Below are positions 9,206 to 17,949 of a stretch of 64,000 nt of DNA, piece after piece (the stretch's first letter is position 1; every line of letters begins with the position of its first letter). Source of the DNA: Maribacter zhoushanensis (GTDB taxonomy: Bacteria; Bacteroidota; Bacteroidia; Flavobacteriales; Flavobacteriaceae); the NCBI RefSeq assembly GCF_029350975.1, contig NZ_JARKMR010000002.1:620001-684000 (forward strand), given 5' to 3'. The position numbers were made by a program, and so were the translations under genes. Under the pieces are notes generated by a model. That model was not told where the DNA came from and searched no databases. It saw nothing but the letters and a program-made list of their open reading frames with translations.

Positions 9206-10270
9206 ATGACCCATAGCAACCCTAGTATAGAAGCTTTTGTTAAACTTGGAAATTTTCTGAGAACATTTTGTGATTTAGTCACAACTAATACCATTTCTGA
9301 GCATTTAAATGACAAATGGATTGAACGATTTAAAACTGAAGCCGAAAGAGCACAACACTATAATGGGTGGTTTTCAGAAGAAAATTGTATACATGCCTTT
9401 CAGGAATGGGGCAATACGCTCACTAAAGAAAGTATAGACTATTGGTTAAGCGGTTATGATTTAGAATCCAATAAAGAAAAGACCGTAGCCTTAATAATGG
9501 CAGGCAATATTCCTTTGGTGGGTTTTCACGATCTTCTTTGTGTTTTGATCACCGGAAATAAGGCGCTGGTAAAACTATCAAGTAACGACCAAAAACTTAT
9601 ACCCTTACTTATTGATTATCTAACAGAGATAGAACCTATTTTTAATGACAGGGTAACATTCACAAAAGAAAAGCTTGAAAATTATGATGCCGTAATAGCA
9701 ACCGGCAGCAACAATACTGCAAGATATTTTGAATATTACTTTAGTAAGAAACCTAATATTATTCGTAAAAACAGAAACTCTGTAGCAGTACTTAACGGTA
9801 AAGAAACAACTGAAGAACTAACAGCTTTAGGTGAAGATATTTTTAGATATTTTGGATTGGGATGCAGAAGTGTCTCAAAAATATATATTCCAAAAGATTA
9901 CACCATAGATACATTCTTTAAAGCAATGTTTCCATATAGCGATATTATAAACCATAATAAATATGCCAACAATTACGACTACAATAAGGCTGTTTACTTG
10001 ATGAGCGAGTTTAAGATATTAGATAACGGTTTTCTTATTTTAAAGCAAGAAGAAAGTTTCGGCTCCCCTATTGCATCGTTATTTTATGAATATTATGATG
10101 ACATTTCTAGCTTAAAGTCAACTTTAAAAAATCAAGAAGATAAAATTCAATGTATTGTATCTTCTGGTTTTACTGAAGGTGAAATTTCATTTGGGAATAC
10201 TCAAAAACCATCATTAAGCGATTATGCTGATGCTATAGACACGGTTGATTTCTTGTTGAGAACATCGTAG
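9206..10270 (+). CDS. LuxC-type acyl-CoA reductase family protein
   Basis: A 354-residue member of the acyl-CoA reductase (LuxC) branch of the aldehyde dehydrogenase superfamily. These enzymes reduce acyl thioesters to aldehydes through an acyl-cysteine intermediate. The likely catalytic Cys is residue 220 in F-G-L-G-C-R-S-V-S. The nucleotide-binding part includes V-A-L-I-M-A-G-N-I-P-L-V-G and V-I-A-T-G-S-N-N-T-A-R. There are no other lux genes, so bioluminescence is not implied. It sits between a ferredoxin and serC, 70 bases before serC. The substrate is unknown; a short or special acyl-CoA is a guess. Confidence 0.85.
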   Translation: MTHSNPSIEAFVKLGNFLRTFCDLVTTNTISEHLNDKWIERFKTEAERAQHYNGWFSEENCIHAFQEWGNTLTKESIDYWLSGYDLESNKEKTVALIMAGNIPLVGFHDLLCVLITGNKALVKLSSNDQKLIPLLIDYLTEIEPIFNDRVTFTKEKLENYDAVIATGSNNTARYFEYYFSKKPNIIRKNRNSVAVLNGKETTEELTALGEDIFRYFGLGCRSVSKIYIPKDYTIDTFFKAMFPYSDIINHNKYANNYDYNKAVYLMSEFKILDNGFLILKQEESFGSPIASLFYEYYDDISSLKSTLKNQEDKIQCIVSSGFTEGEISFGNTQKPSLSDYADAIDTVDFLLRTS

Positions 10271-10340
10271 AATTAAATACTGTTACGTATAGACAAATCT
10301 TGAAAAAATCCTGACATTTGCATCCTTAATTTACACACAA

Positions 10341-11405
10341 ATGAAAAAACATAATTTTAGCGCCGGTCCTTGTATATTACCAAAAGAAGTATTGTTAAAA
10401 GCTTCTGAATCAGTTATGGACTTCAATGGTTCTGGACTTTCACTTGTAGAAATTTCACACAGAAGTAAAGATTTTGTTGCCGTGATGGAAAATGCAAGAT
10501 CTTTAGCACTTGAACTATTAGATTTAAAGGATAAAGGATATAAAGCACTATTTCTACAAGGCGGAGCCAGTCTTGAATTTTTAATGGTTGCATATAACTT
10601 ATTAGAAAAAAAAGCTGGGTATTTAAATACTGGTACCTGGAGCGATAAAGCAATTAAAGAAGCAAAATTATTTGGAGACGTAGTTGAAGTTGGATCTTCT
10701 AAAGATGAAAATTTTAAATACATTCCTAAAGGATATTCAGTACCAACTGGTTTAGATTATTTACACATTACCTCTAACAATACCATTTTTGGAACTCAAT
10801 TTAAGAAGTTTCCAAAAACAGATTGCTCGTTAGTTTGTGATATGAGTTCTGATATTTTTTCTAGAACTATGGATTTTTCTCAGTTTGATTTAATCTATGC
10901 AGGTGCACAGAAAAACATGGGTCCTGCAGGGACAACATTAGTAATTGTTAAAGAAGACATTTTAGGACAAGTTTCTAGAAAAATTCCTTCTATGCTTGAT
11001 TATCAAGTGCATATTGCAAAAGATAGCATGTTTAATACTCCGTCTGTATTTGCTGTATATACATCAATGCTTACTTTAGAATGGCTTAAAAACTTGGGTG
11101 GTATTGCCGCTATTGAAGAAGTGAATGAGAAAAAAGCTAGATTATTATATTCTGAAATAGATTTAAACCCTGTGTTCGAAGGTTTTGCAAATATTGAAGA
11201 TCGCTCTTTAATGAACGCAACCTTCAATATTACAGATGAGGTTTTAAAATCAACTTTTGACAGTATGCTAAAAGAAGCAGGGATTAATGGCTTAAACGGT
11301 CACCGCTCTGTAGGTGGTTATAGAGCTAGTATGTACAATGCCCTTTCATTAGAAAGTGTTGGCGTATTGGTTGATGTAATGAGTGAAATGGAGCGAAAAG
11401 GGTAA
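10341..11405 (+). CDS. serC: Phosphoserine aminotransferase
   Basis: A PLP enzyme converting 3-phosphohydroxypyruvate and glutamate to phosphoserine in serine synthesis; it may also serve pyridoxal phosphate synthesis. It opens with the family signature N-F-S-A-G-P. The Schiff-base lysine is in G-A-Q-K-N-M-G-P-A-G-T, and the end motif is G-H-R-S-V-G-G-Y-R-A-S-M-Y-N-A. Its 354 residues are normal. serA follows after 62 bases, giving two consecutive steps of one pathway. Confidence 0.95.
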   Translation: MKKHNFSAGPCILPKEVLLKASESVMDFNGSGLSLVEISHRSKDFVAVMENARSLALELLDLKDKGYKALFLQGGASLEFLMVAYNLLEKKAGYLNTGTWSDKAIKEAKLFGDVVEVGSSKDENFKYIPKGYSVPTGLDYLHITSNNTIFGTQFKKFPKTDCSLVCDMSSDIFSRTMDFSQFDLIYAGAQKNMGPAGTTLVIVKEDILGQVSRKIPSMLDYQVHIAKDSMFNTPSVFAVYTSMLTLEWLKNLGGIAAIEEVNEKKARLLYSEIDLNPVFEGFANIEDRSLMNATFNITDEVLKSTFDSMLKEAGINGLNGHRSVGGYRASMYNALSLESVGVLVDVMSEMERKG

Positions 11406-11467
11406 ACAAGTACATTGCAACACTTTGCAATTACAACCTACTCCACATAAAAATTTTAGAATAACAT

Positions 11468-12418
11468 ATGAAGATATTAGCAAATGATGGTATTTCTCAG
11501 AACGGTATAGCCGCATTAGAGAAATCAGGATTTGAAATTTCAACAACAACTGTTGCACAAGAACAGCTTGTCAATTATATAAACGAACATAAGATTGACG
11601 CCTTATTGGTACGTAGTGCTACTAAGGTTAGAAAAGATTTAATAGACGCCTGCCCTACCCTAAAATTAATAGGTCGCGGTGGTGTTGGCATGGACAATAT
11701 TGATGTTGATTACGCAAAGGAAAAAGGTCTACACGTTATCAACACACCTGCAGCTTCATCAGAATCTGTAGCAGAATTGGTATTTGGTCATCTTTTTGGT
11801 GGTGTACGTTTTTTATATGACGCCAATAGAAACATGCCATTAGAAGGTGATAGCAACTTTAAAGGACTTAAAAAGTCATATTCAAAAGGTACTGAACTAA
11901 GAGGAAAAACTATAGGTATTTTCGGTTTTGGAAACATTGGTCAAGCAACAGCAAAACTTGCTATTGGCGCAGGCATGAAGGTAATGTATTGTGACCCAGA
12001 AGTGGACCAAACTAGTCTTGAGCTTTCTTTTTTTGATGGTCAGAAAGTAACCTTCAATTTAAAGAATACACAGAAAGAAGATTTACTTCAACAGGCAGAT
12101 TATATTTCATTACATATTCCAGGTCAAGACAATTACGTTCTTGGTGCATCTGAATTTGCGAATATGAAAAAAGGTGTAGGTATCGTAAATGCGGCAAGAG
12201 GTGGTGTTTTAGATGAAGTTGCACTTATAGAAGCATTAGAAAATGGAACAGTCGCATTTGCAGGTTTAGACGTTTATGAATCTGAACCAAAACCAGAAAT
12301 TAAAATATTGATGCATTCCAGTATTTCTCTTTCACCACATATTGGTGCAGCCACATTAGAAGCTCAAGAGAGAATAGGCTTAGAATTAGCAGAACAAATC
12401 ATATCACTATTAAAATAG
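11468..12418 (+). CDS. serA: D-3-phosphoglycerate dehydrogenase, short form
   Basis: The first enzyme of serine biosynthesis, oxidising 3-phosphoglycerate with NAD. At 316 residues it has the substrate-binding and NAD-binding domains only. The Rossmann motif G-F-G-N-I-G-Q-A is near residue 158, the catalytic Arg is in N-A-A-R-G-G, and the His is in S-P-H-I-G-A-A-T. The C-terminal ACT domain that gives serine feedback inhibition in E. coli SerA is missing, so control must be elsewhere. Pairing with serC favours this substrate over other 2-hydroxyacids. Confidence 0.9.
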   Translation: MKILANDGISQNGIAALEKSGFEISTTTVAQEQLVNYINEHKIDALLVRSATKVRKDLIDACPTLKLIGRGGVGMDNIDVDYAKEKGLHVINTPAASSESVAELVFGHLFGGVRFLYDANRNMPLEGDSNFKGLKKSYSKGTELRGKTIGIFGFGNIGQATAKLAIGAGMKVMYCDPEVDQTSLELSFFDGQKVTFNLKNTQKEDLLQQADYISLHIPGQDNYVLGASEFANMKKGVGIVNAARGGVLDEVALIEALENGTVAFAGLDVYESEPKPEIKILMHSSISLSPHIGAATLEAQERIGLELAEQIISLLK

Positions 12419-12488
12419 CAGCTTAAAAGGCAATAATGTTGACTCTTTTTCGTATTTTACAGCATAAACATTAAATTAACTTATCACA

Positions 12489-13121
12489 ATGGCAGGATTA
12501 TTAGATTTATTAAATAGCCCAATGGGGCAACAATTAATTAGCGGAGTTGCAGGTCAAACCAATCAACCAGCAGACAAAACTGCAAACGTACTAAGTATGG
12601 CTATGCCATTAATACTTGGCGCTATGAAAAAAAATGTTTCTACCCCAGAAGGTGCCCAAGGTTTAATGAGTGCATTATCTAGTAATCATTCAGGTGGTAT
12701 TTTAGACAATTTAGGCGATCTTTTTGGCGGTGGCGTTGATGATAGCGTTATGGCAGACGGTGCAGGTATTTTGGGTCATGTATTTGGTGACAAACAACCT
12801 CAGGTAGAAAGTGCCCTTAGCTCAAAATCTGGAATAGATTCAGGATCAGTTGCACAAATTTTAAAAATAGCTGCTCCTATAGTTATGGGAATGATAGGAA
12901 AGCAAACTGCACAAAGTAACGTTAGTGACGGTACTGGCATGAATGCTCTTTTAGGTAGCATGTTAGGTGGTCAGCCACAAGAAAATCAAAGCTTAATTAC
13001 TTCTTTGTTAGATGCTGATGGTGATGGTAGCATATTAGATGACGTTGCCGGTATGGTAATGGGTGGCAATAAAAGTAGTGGCGGTATCGGAGGTCTTTTA
13101 GGAGGTCTATTCGGCAAATAA
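12489..13121 (+). CDS. DUF937 domain protein
   Basis: A 210-residue Gly- and Met-rich protein of the DUF937 (YidB-like) family. It has two related halves, each with an amphipathic helix pattern (V-L-S-M-A-M-P-L-I-L-G-A-M and I-L-K-I-A-A-P-I-V-M-G-M-I) followed by Gly-rich linkers, and ends in a Gly-Leu-rich tail. A D-A-D-G-D-G-S motif near residue 178 looks calcium-binding. No signal peptide is evident. The function of the family is unknown. It follows serA by 70 bases and is closed by a strong terminator. Confidence 0.85.
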   Translation: MAGLLDLLNSPMGQQLISGVAGQTNQPADKTANVLSMAMPLILGAMKKNVSTPEGAQGLMSALSSNHSGGILDNLGDLFGGGVDDSVMADGAGILGHVFGDKQPQVESALSSKSGIDSGSVAQILKIAAPIVMGMIGKQTAQSNVSDGTGMNALLGSMLGGQPQENQSLITSLLDADGDGSILDDVAGMVMGGNKSSGGIGGLLGGLFGK

Positions 13122-13143
13122 TCTTATAAAATTCTATTTATAC

Positions 13144-13175
13144 AACCCGCTTGCAGCTGCAAGCGGGTTTTTTTG
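13144..13175 (+). terminator. Strong Rho-independent terminator
   Basis: A perfect 26-base palindrome (AACCCGCTTGCAG and its complement) at 13144-13169 runs into seven T bases. It ends the LuxC-serC-serA-DUF937 group. Confidence 0.9.
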
Positions 13176-13188
13176 TATATTATATTCT

Positions 13189-13653
13189 ATGAAAAAGACC
13201 TATTTACTATTTCACAATTTGTTATTGCTTACTGTACTTGTATCATTTATGGTTAGTTGCGGATCTACAAAAGAATCATTAGCTATATCTAGTGATGAAG
13301 AGCAGGCCTTTAAACAAGTTCAAGGTGACACTATTACAATTTCAAGTGATAAAACTGAATACGAAATAATTATTATAGAACCAGGTTTTAATGTCTGGTT
13401 AAGCTCCATTGCAAAGCCTGAGGGATATTATTCTCAGAGTTTTCTTGAAAATAGAAATTACATCATGGTTTTAGAATGGAACAATAGAGTTTTACAACCC
13501 TCTAGATTTGACCCCAATTTATATGAACTACAAATTAATTACTCTAGCCAAATAGATTATGGATATGAAGTCAACTATAAATTATATAACTATTTCATCT
13601 ATTTTCAAAGAAAGTACAATCAACGATTAGGTCCTTTTGTACCCCGCATATAA
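13189..13653 (+). CDS. DUF6146 family lipoprotein
   Basis: A 154-residue lipoprotein. The signal peptide ends in a lipobox F-M-V-S-C at about residues 20-24. The mature part carries a conserved block (I-I-E-P-G-F-N-V-W-L, then Y-Y-S-Q-S-F-L-E-N-R-N) that I recognise as DUF6146, found in Bacteroidota. Function unknown. The ATG is 14 bases after the preceding terminator, so it starts a new unit. The next gene's promoter lies within its last codons. Confidence 0.75.
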   Translation: MKKTYLLFHNLLLLTVLVSFMVSCGSTKESLAISSDEEQAFKQVQGDTITISSDKTEYEIIIIEPGFNVWLSSIAKPEGYYSQSFLENRNYIMVLEWNNRVLQPSRFDPNLYELQINYSSQIDYGYEVNYKLYNYFIYFQRKYNQRLGPFVPRI

Positions 13654-13665
13654 AAAGTATATTTG
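13636..13665 (+). promoter_or_regulatory. Promoter for the DUF6787 gene inside the end of the DUF6146 gene
   Basis: TTTG at 13636-13639, an 18-base spacer and TATATTTG at 13658-13665 match the Bacteroidota consensus. The expected start is about a dozen bases before the ATG at 13684. A TTG codon inside the -7 box is in frame but should not be taken as the start. Confidence 0.55.
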
Positions 13666-13683
13666 CGGCATTCAATACACGTC

Positions 13684-13998
13684 ATGCAGAAATTAAAAGA
13701 GCGCTGGGGCGTAACCAGCAATTTTCAATTAACCATTATTTTTATTGTATTTGCCATAACAGGATCATCTTCTGTCTTTGTTGCGAAGCCTTTTTTAAAT
13801 TTAATTGGCTTACAACAAGGTAATTTTCCTGATGCATGGTGGGGAACAACAATTTACTGGATTTTACGAATTCTTTTGATTTTTCCATTTTATCAGATAT
13901 TATTAGTAATATATGGCTGGTTATTTGGACAATTCAAATTCTTTTGGGCTTTTGAAAAAAAAATGCTGACAAGATTAGGTTTAGGATTTCTATTCTAA
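13684..13998 (+). CDS. DUF6787 family small membrane protein
   Basis: A 104-residue integral membrane protein with two hydrophobic segments (about 18-40 and 60-85). A conserved W-G-V-T-S-N-F-Q precedes the first, and a C-terminal F-G-Q-F-K-F-F-W-A-F-E-K-K-M-L closes the second. The pattern matches DUF6787, known from Bacteroidota and of unknown function. I chose the ATG at 13684 because the in-frame TTG at 13663 is inside a promoter box. Confidence 0.75.
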   Translation: MQKLKERWGVTSNFQLTIIFIVFAITGSSSVFVAKPFLNLIGLQQGNFPDAWWGTTIYWILRILLIFPFYQILLVIYGWLFGQFKFFWAFEKKMLTRLGLGFLF

Positions 13999-14056
13999 TC
14001 ATTTTTGTTAGGTTTTATTTAACATTCAGTTCTACATCTTTTAGTACTTTAGCTCT

Positions 14057-14362
14057 GTGAAAAAATCAATATTTACATATTTTTCTGTATTTATATTGTT
14101 TTGCCTTATGTTAATTAAGGTGACTTCTTTTCACGTTTATACTCATCAAGACAGTGCAGTCGATTCAATAGAGAATTGTAGCATTTGTGATTTGGCAGTA
14201 CAGAATCACAATTCAGATTTCACCTTTGTTGCTACTTTATTACTTATTCTTTTACCAATTATAAAATTTACCGGTAAAAGTATCTCACCTTTAGTTTTAG
14301 AGGCTCCTTCAAATTATTTCAGGTATGCCATATTTGGTAGACCCCCTCCTTTCCTAGGTTAA
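14057..14362 (+). CDS. Small Cys/His-containing exported protein upstream of a metal-type receptor
   Basis: A 101-residue protein starting at GTG. It has an N-terminal signal or anchor (F-S-V-F-I-L-F-C-L-M-L), then a short segment with H-V-Y-T-H, C-S-I-C and N-H-N residues that could bind metal. A second hydrophobic helix lies at about 57-70, and the protein ends in G-R-P-P-P-F-L-G. I do not recognise a named family with certainty; it resembles small DUF2946-like proteins seen beside metal-uptake or efflux receptors. It lies 67 bases before the ZnuD-like receptor and is probably co-transcribed. A metal role is inferred. Confidence 0.6.
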   Translation: MKKSIFTYFSVFILFCLMLIKVTSFHVYTHQDSAVDSIENCSICDLAVQNHNSDFTFVATLLLILLPIIKFTGKSISPLVLEAPSNYFRYAIFGRPPPFLG

Positions 14363-14429
14363 TACCCTATCCAAAGAATATATCGATATACATTTCTACA
14401 TCGATACATATACGCGCTAAACTTATATA

Positions 14430-16823
14430 ATGAAAAATTATTTATATGTTTTCGCAATCTTTTGTAGCTCATTTATTTGCGCTCAAGATTGCCATTCAAT
14501 TTTACTAGGAGAAATAGTTGATTTCCATGACAACAGTACGTTGAGTGGTGCAACTATTAATATCACTGGTAAAAATCTTTCTACAGTTTCTAAAGAAAAT
14601 GGAAAATTTACCTTTAAAAATCTATGTGATGGAGTTATAGAATTAGAAATATCACACCCAGAGTGTACAACCAAATTTGTTACGATAACAATTAATGGCG
14701 ATACCTTTTCAGAGATTAGACTAGAACATCATTTAGAAGAGCTAAAAGAAGTGAAGGTAATTGGCGATGTACCTAAAGCTACCAATTCTGCTCAAGAAAA
14801 TGTCTTATCCGTAAAAGATATAGAACGAAATAGCGGTAATAGTTTAGGCGATGCTTTAAAGAAAATTGCAGGTGTTTCAACCTTGAATACTGGTGGAAAT
14901 ATTGTTAAACCAGTAATACAAGGTTTAAACGGTAGTAGAATCTTAATTCTAAACAATAACGTACGCATGCAGGACATGGAATGGGGAGAAGAACATGCCC
15001 CTAACGTAGATGTCAATGCTAACCAGAACATTAGCGTTATTAAAGGAGCTGCTGCAATAGAATATGGTGGCGATGCTATTGGCGGAGTAATTGTGCTAGA
15101 ACCATTACCAGTGGTTAGAACAGATTCTTTATTTGGTAAAACGCAATTAAATTTTTCATCAAATGGTCGTGGCGGTAACGTTACATCTTCGCTGACCAAA
15201 TCATACAAATCTGGGTTATACATTAAAGCCCAGGGATCTTACAAAAAATTAGGAGATTTAGAAGCACCGGATTATATACTTTCAAACACTGGTATTAATG
15301 AAAGTGGTTTATCGTTAAATATTGGAAAACGTGATTTTGAAAAAGGCTGGGATGGGTATTACTCTTACTTTAATTCAGAAATCGGTATACTGAGATCCTC
15401 ACATATTGGTAACGTAGATGATTTAATTAATGCCATCAATAGTGATGTACCTAGTATAATAAATGATTTTACTTATGATATTACCCAACCTAATCAAGAG
15501 GTAACCCATCATTTAGGAAAACTTAGCTACTATCGTAGATTTGAAGGATTTGGAAAATGGACTACTCAATATGATTTTCAACAAAACAGGAGATTTGAAT
15601 ATGATATTCGTGTAGGTGATGATGCAGACAAAGCATCGTTAGATTTAAAACTAACAACACATTCTGTTTTAACCAATATTAAATTTGATGCTAAAGAAGG
15701 TTTTGACTTCAAAGTAGGTGCATTAGGTAGATATCAAACCAACTTTGCAAATCCTGATACAGGCGTAAGAAGACTAATTCCTGATTATGATAAATATGAC
15801 TTTGGTCTTTTCGCCATCGGTAGCTATGAGATTGATAATGATTGGACTATAGATGCTGGTGCTCGTTATGACTTTAGTAGAATAGATGCTAAAAAGTTCT
15901 ATAGAGTTTCCCGTTGGGAAGAACGTGGATATGATGTAGACTTTGCCGATATCATTATTGAAGATTTAGGTACTCAATTACTAGTTAATCCTGTTTTTGA
16001 CTACCATAATTTCTCTGGCACAGCAGGATTGCATTATAATTTGAATGATAAAGATCATTTACGTTTTAATTATGCGTACTCGCAAAGGGCTCCCAATCCG
16101 TCAGAATTATTCAGTGATGGTCTACACCATTCTGCGGCACGTATAGAATTAGGAGATTTAAGAATTAAAAGTGAAACATCATCCAAACTCTCAGCATCTT
16201 TAGAAAGAAACACCATTACCTGGGGATATACTGTTGCTCCATTTCTAAACAGTATAAAAGACTTTATACTAGTTGAACCAACAGGGGTAGAATTCACAAT
16301 TAGAGGAGCTTTTCCTGTATGGTCTTATAGACAGACTGATGCCGTACTATTAGGTGTAGATGCTTCGTTATATAATAATTGGTCATCACATATAAGAACA
16401 GATCATAAATTTGCGTGGGTAAGAGGAACGGATACTGAAACAGATACGCCACTTATAAATATACCTGCTGCCAATTTCACAAATAGCATTACATATACAA
16501 ACCCTAAATGGAACAACTTTCTTGTTAGCTTAGAAAGTCAGTATGTATTTGAACAAACAAGACACCCTGATAACATTGAGGTATTTTCTCCAGAACAGCA
16601 AGAAAATGTAATATTGGACATCAATACACCACCAGATGCTTATCACCTTTTATCACTGAACACCGAAGCATCTTTTACTATAAAAAATAAAAAAGATTTA
16701 AATGTAGGTCTTAGTGCAAGCAACCTATTAAACACCAATTATCGTGATTATCTAAATCGCCAACGATATTTTGTAGACGATATGGGCAGAAATATAAGTC
16801 TGCGCCTAATTTTTAACTATTAA
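14430..16823 (+). CDS. TonB-dependent receptor, ZnuD-like
   Basis: A 797-residue outer-membrane receptor. After a signal peptide ending I-C-A-Q there is a carboxypeptidase-regulatory-like domain (about 25-110). The plug (about 120-230) carries V-I-Q-G-L-N-G-S-R-I-L-I-L and Y-G-G-D-A-I-G-G-V-I. The barrel has a G-L-H-H-S-A-A-R-I-E-L-G-D-L segment like that of zinc receptors of the ZnuD kind. No STN domain is present, so it is not a sigma-signalling receptor. Zinc or another metal is the best guess, from similarity and from the Cys/His-rich neighbour; no Zur-like site was found upstream. Confidence 0.8.
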   Translation: MKNYLYVFAIFCSSFICAQDCHSILLGEIVDFHDNSTLSGATINITGKNLSTVSKENGKFTFKNLCDGVIELEISHPECTTKFVTITINGDTFSEIRLEHHLEELKEVKVIGDVPKATNSAQENVLSVKDIERNSGNSLGDALKKIAGVSTLNTGGNIVKPVIQGLNGSRILILNNNVRMQDMEWGEEHAPNVDVNANQNISVIKGAAAIEYGGDAIGGVIVLEPLPVVRTDSLFGKTQLNFSSNGRGGNVTSSLTKSYKSGLYIKAQGSYKKLGDLEAPDYILSNTGINESGLSLNIGKRDFEKGWDGYYSYFNSEIGILRSSHIGNVDDLINAINSDVPSIINDFTYDITQPNQEVTHHLGKLSYYRRFEGFGKWTTQYDFQQNRRFEYDIRVGDDADKASLDLKLTTHSVLTNIKFDAKEGFDFKVGALGRYQTNFANPDTGVRRLIPDYDKYDFGLFAIGSYEIDNDWTIDAGARYDFSRIDAKKFYRVSRWEERGYDVDFADIIIEDLGTQLLVNPVFDYHNFSGTAGLHYNLNDKDHLRFNYAYSQRAPNPSELFSDGLHHSAARIELGDLRIKSETSSKLSASLERNTITWGYTVAPFLNSIKDFILVEPTGVEFTIRGAFPVWSYRQTDAVLLGVDASLYNNWSSHIRTDHKFAWVRGTDTETDTPLINIPAANFTNSITYTNPKWNNFLVSLESQYVFEQTRHPDNIEVFSPEQQENVILDINTPPDAYHLLSLNTEASFTIKNKKDLNVGLSASNLLNTNYRDYLNRQRYFVDDMGRNISLRLIFNY

Positions 16824-16839
16824 TAATAATTACTAACAA

Positions 16840-17412
16840 ATGAAAACAGGTACAACTATGAAAAGAAACAAAGCATTAAAAACAGTTTTAGCATTAAGCT
16901 TAATGGCAACAGTAATGACATCATGTTCTAGTGATGACGATACACCAGAAATTGTAAACGAAGAAGAAATTATCACTACAATGACAGTTACCTTAACAAG
17001 TGCTGAAGGTACAGCAACATTACAATCTCAAGATTTAGATGGAGATGGTCCAAATGCTCCTGTTATAACGGCAGACAATTTAACAGCCAATACAACATAT
17101 TCAGGAAGTATAGAATTGTTGAATGAAACTGAAACTCCAGCAGAAGATATTACTGAAGAAGTAGCTGAAGAATCTGATGAGCACCAATTTTTCTTTGGAT
17201 TGACTGGTTCTATTGCAGAAGTAACTTATTCTGATGAAGATGGAGACGGAAACCCTATAGGTCTTGAATTTGAATTAACTACTGGTGATGCAGGTTCAGG
17301 TACCGTAACTATTACATTACGTCATGAGCCAACGAAACCAAACGATGGTACTTTGGCAGATGCAGGTGGAGAAACTGACATTGCTCAAACATTTACCGTA
17401 GTAGTAGAATAA
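16840..17412 (+). CDS. Acidic lipoprotein partner of the ZnuD-like receptor
   Basis: A 190-residue lipoprotein with lipobox V-M-T-S-C and a mature sequence rich in Asp, Glu and Thr. Segments such as D-L-D-G-D-G-P-N-A-P and D-E-D-G-D-G-N-P-I-G look calcium-binding. Relatives in flavobacteria are often labelled type 1 periplasmic binding fold, but I see no such fold here; the length and beta-rich pattern suggest a small surface domain. It starts 17 bases after the receptor stop, and an alternative ATG at 16858 is equally possible. It probably helps capture the receptor's ligand at the surface (inference). Confidence 0.7.
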   Translation: MKTGTTMKRNKALKTVLALSLMATVMTSCSSDDDTPEIVNEEEIITTMTVTLTSAEGTATLQSQDLDGDGPNAPVITADNLTANTTYSGSIELLNETETPAEDITEEVAEESDEHQFFFGLTGSIAEVTYSDEDGDGNPIGLEFELTTGDAGSGTVTITLRHEPTKPNDGTLADAGGETDIAQTFTVVVE

Positions 17413-17438
17413 ATTATAACTACAGCTTATTTTAAACA

Positions 17439-17471
17439 AAAAGCCTTTGAATTTAATTCAAAGGCTTTTTT
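17439..17471. terminator. Bidirectional terminator
   Basis: AAAAGCCTTTGAAT and its complement around a short loop, with A and T runs on either side, lie between two convergent units. Confidence 0.85.
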
Positions 17472-17475
17472 ATAT

Positions 17476-17949
17476 CTATTCTTCTAGTTTATACCACTCA
17501 ACATCTGAAAGTACCGCTCTCCTACTCACTTTTTTAGGAGGATAATTCGTTACCAAATAATTAATAATAATAGCTTCGTTCTCTCCTAAATCCCACAAAT
17601 TTTGGGTTTCCTGCATCCATTTAATGGTAGATTTCCATCTTTCTCCACTCATTCTATTTTGTATAACCAATTTAGAAGAATGGCAATTGGTACAGTTCTG
17701 TATGGTCTCTGTCATTCCTGGTGCATCTATAAATCCAGTGTTTATGTGAATACCGTTTTCTATTCTATCAAAATCATTATCATCGGGTATTTGAACAATT
17801 TCTGTTTCAGGCTTGTTAGATAGATTTAAATCTTTAACAAAGTATATCAACGCAGCAGCTATAATAGCTAGAATAACACCTACTAACCAAATCTTACTAA
17901 AAAGAACTTTAACATTGTGTTTTACTTTGTCATTATTTTGCTTTTTCAT
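17476..17949 (-). CDS. Membrane-anchored cytochrome c, sulfite dehydrogenase subunit
   Basis: A 157-residue cytochrome c. One N-terminal membrane helix (I-W-L-V-G-V-I-L-A-I-I-A-A-A) anchors a periplasmic domain with a single haem motif C-T-N-C-H near residue 86. Downstream N-R-M or W-M-Q may supply the Met ligand. It begins on the base after the stop of the sulfite dehydrogenase gene, so the two are coupled. It likely accepts electrons from sulfite oxidation and passes them to the respiratory chain, like SorB/SorU-type subunits. Confidence 0.85.
   Translation of the reverse strand: MKKQNNDKVKHNVKVLFSKIWLVGVILAIIAAALIYFVKDLNLSNKPETEIVQIPDDNDFDRIENGIHINTGFIDAPGMTETIQNCTNCHSSKLVIQNRMSGERWKSTIKWMQETQNLWDLGENEAIIINYLVTNYPPKKVSRRAVLSDVEWYKLEE

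Noticed and set aside
9206-10270. Bioluminescence locus
   Set aside because: Only a LuxC-family gene is present; no luxA, luxB, luxD or luxE nearby.
13663-13683. Longer start for the DUF6787 gene at TTG
   Set aside because: The TTG is part of a perfect TATATTTG promoter box; the ATG at 13684 is better.
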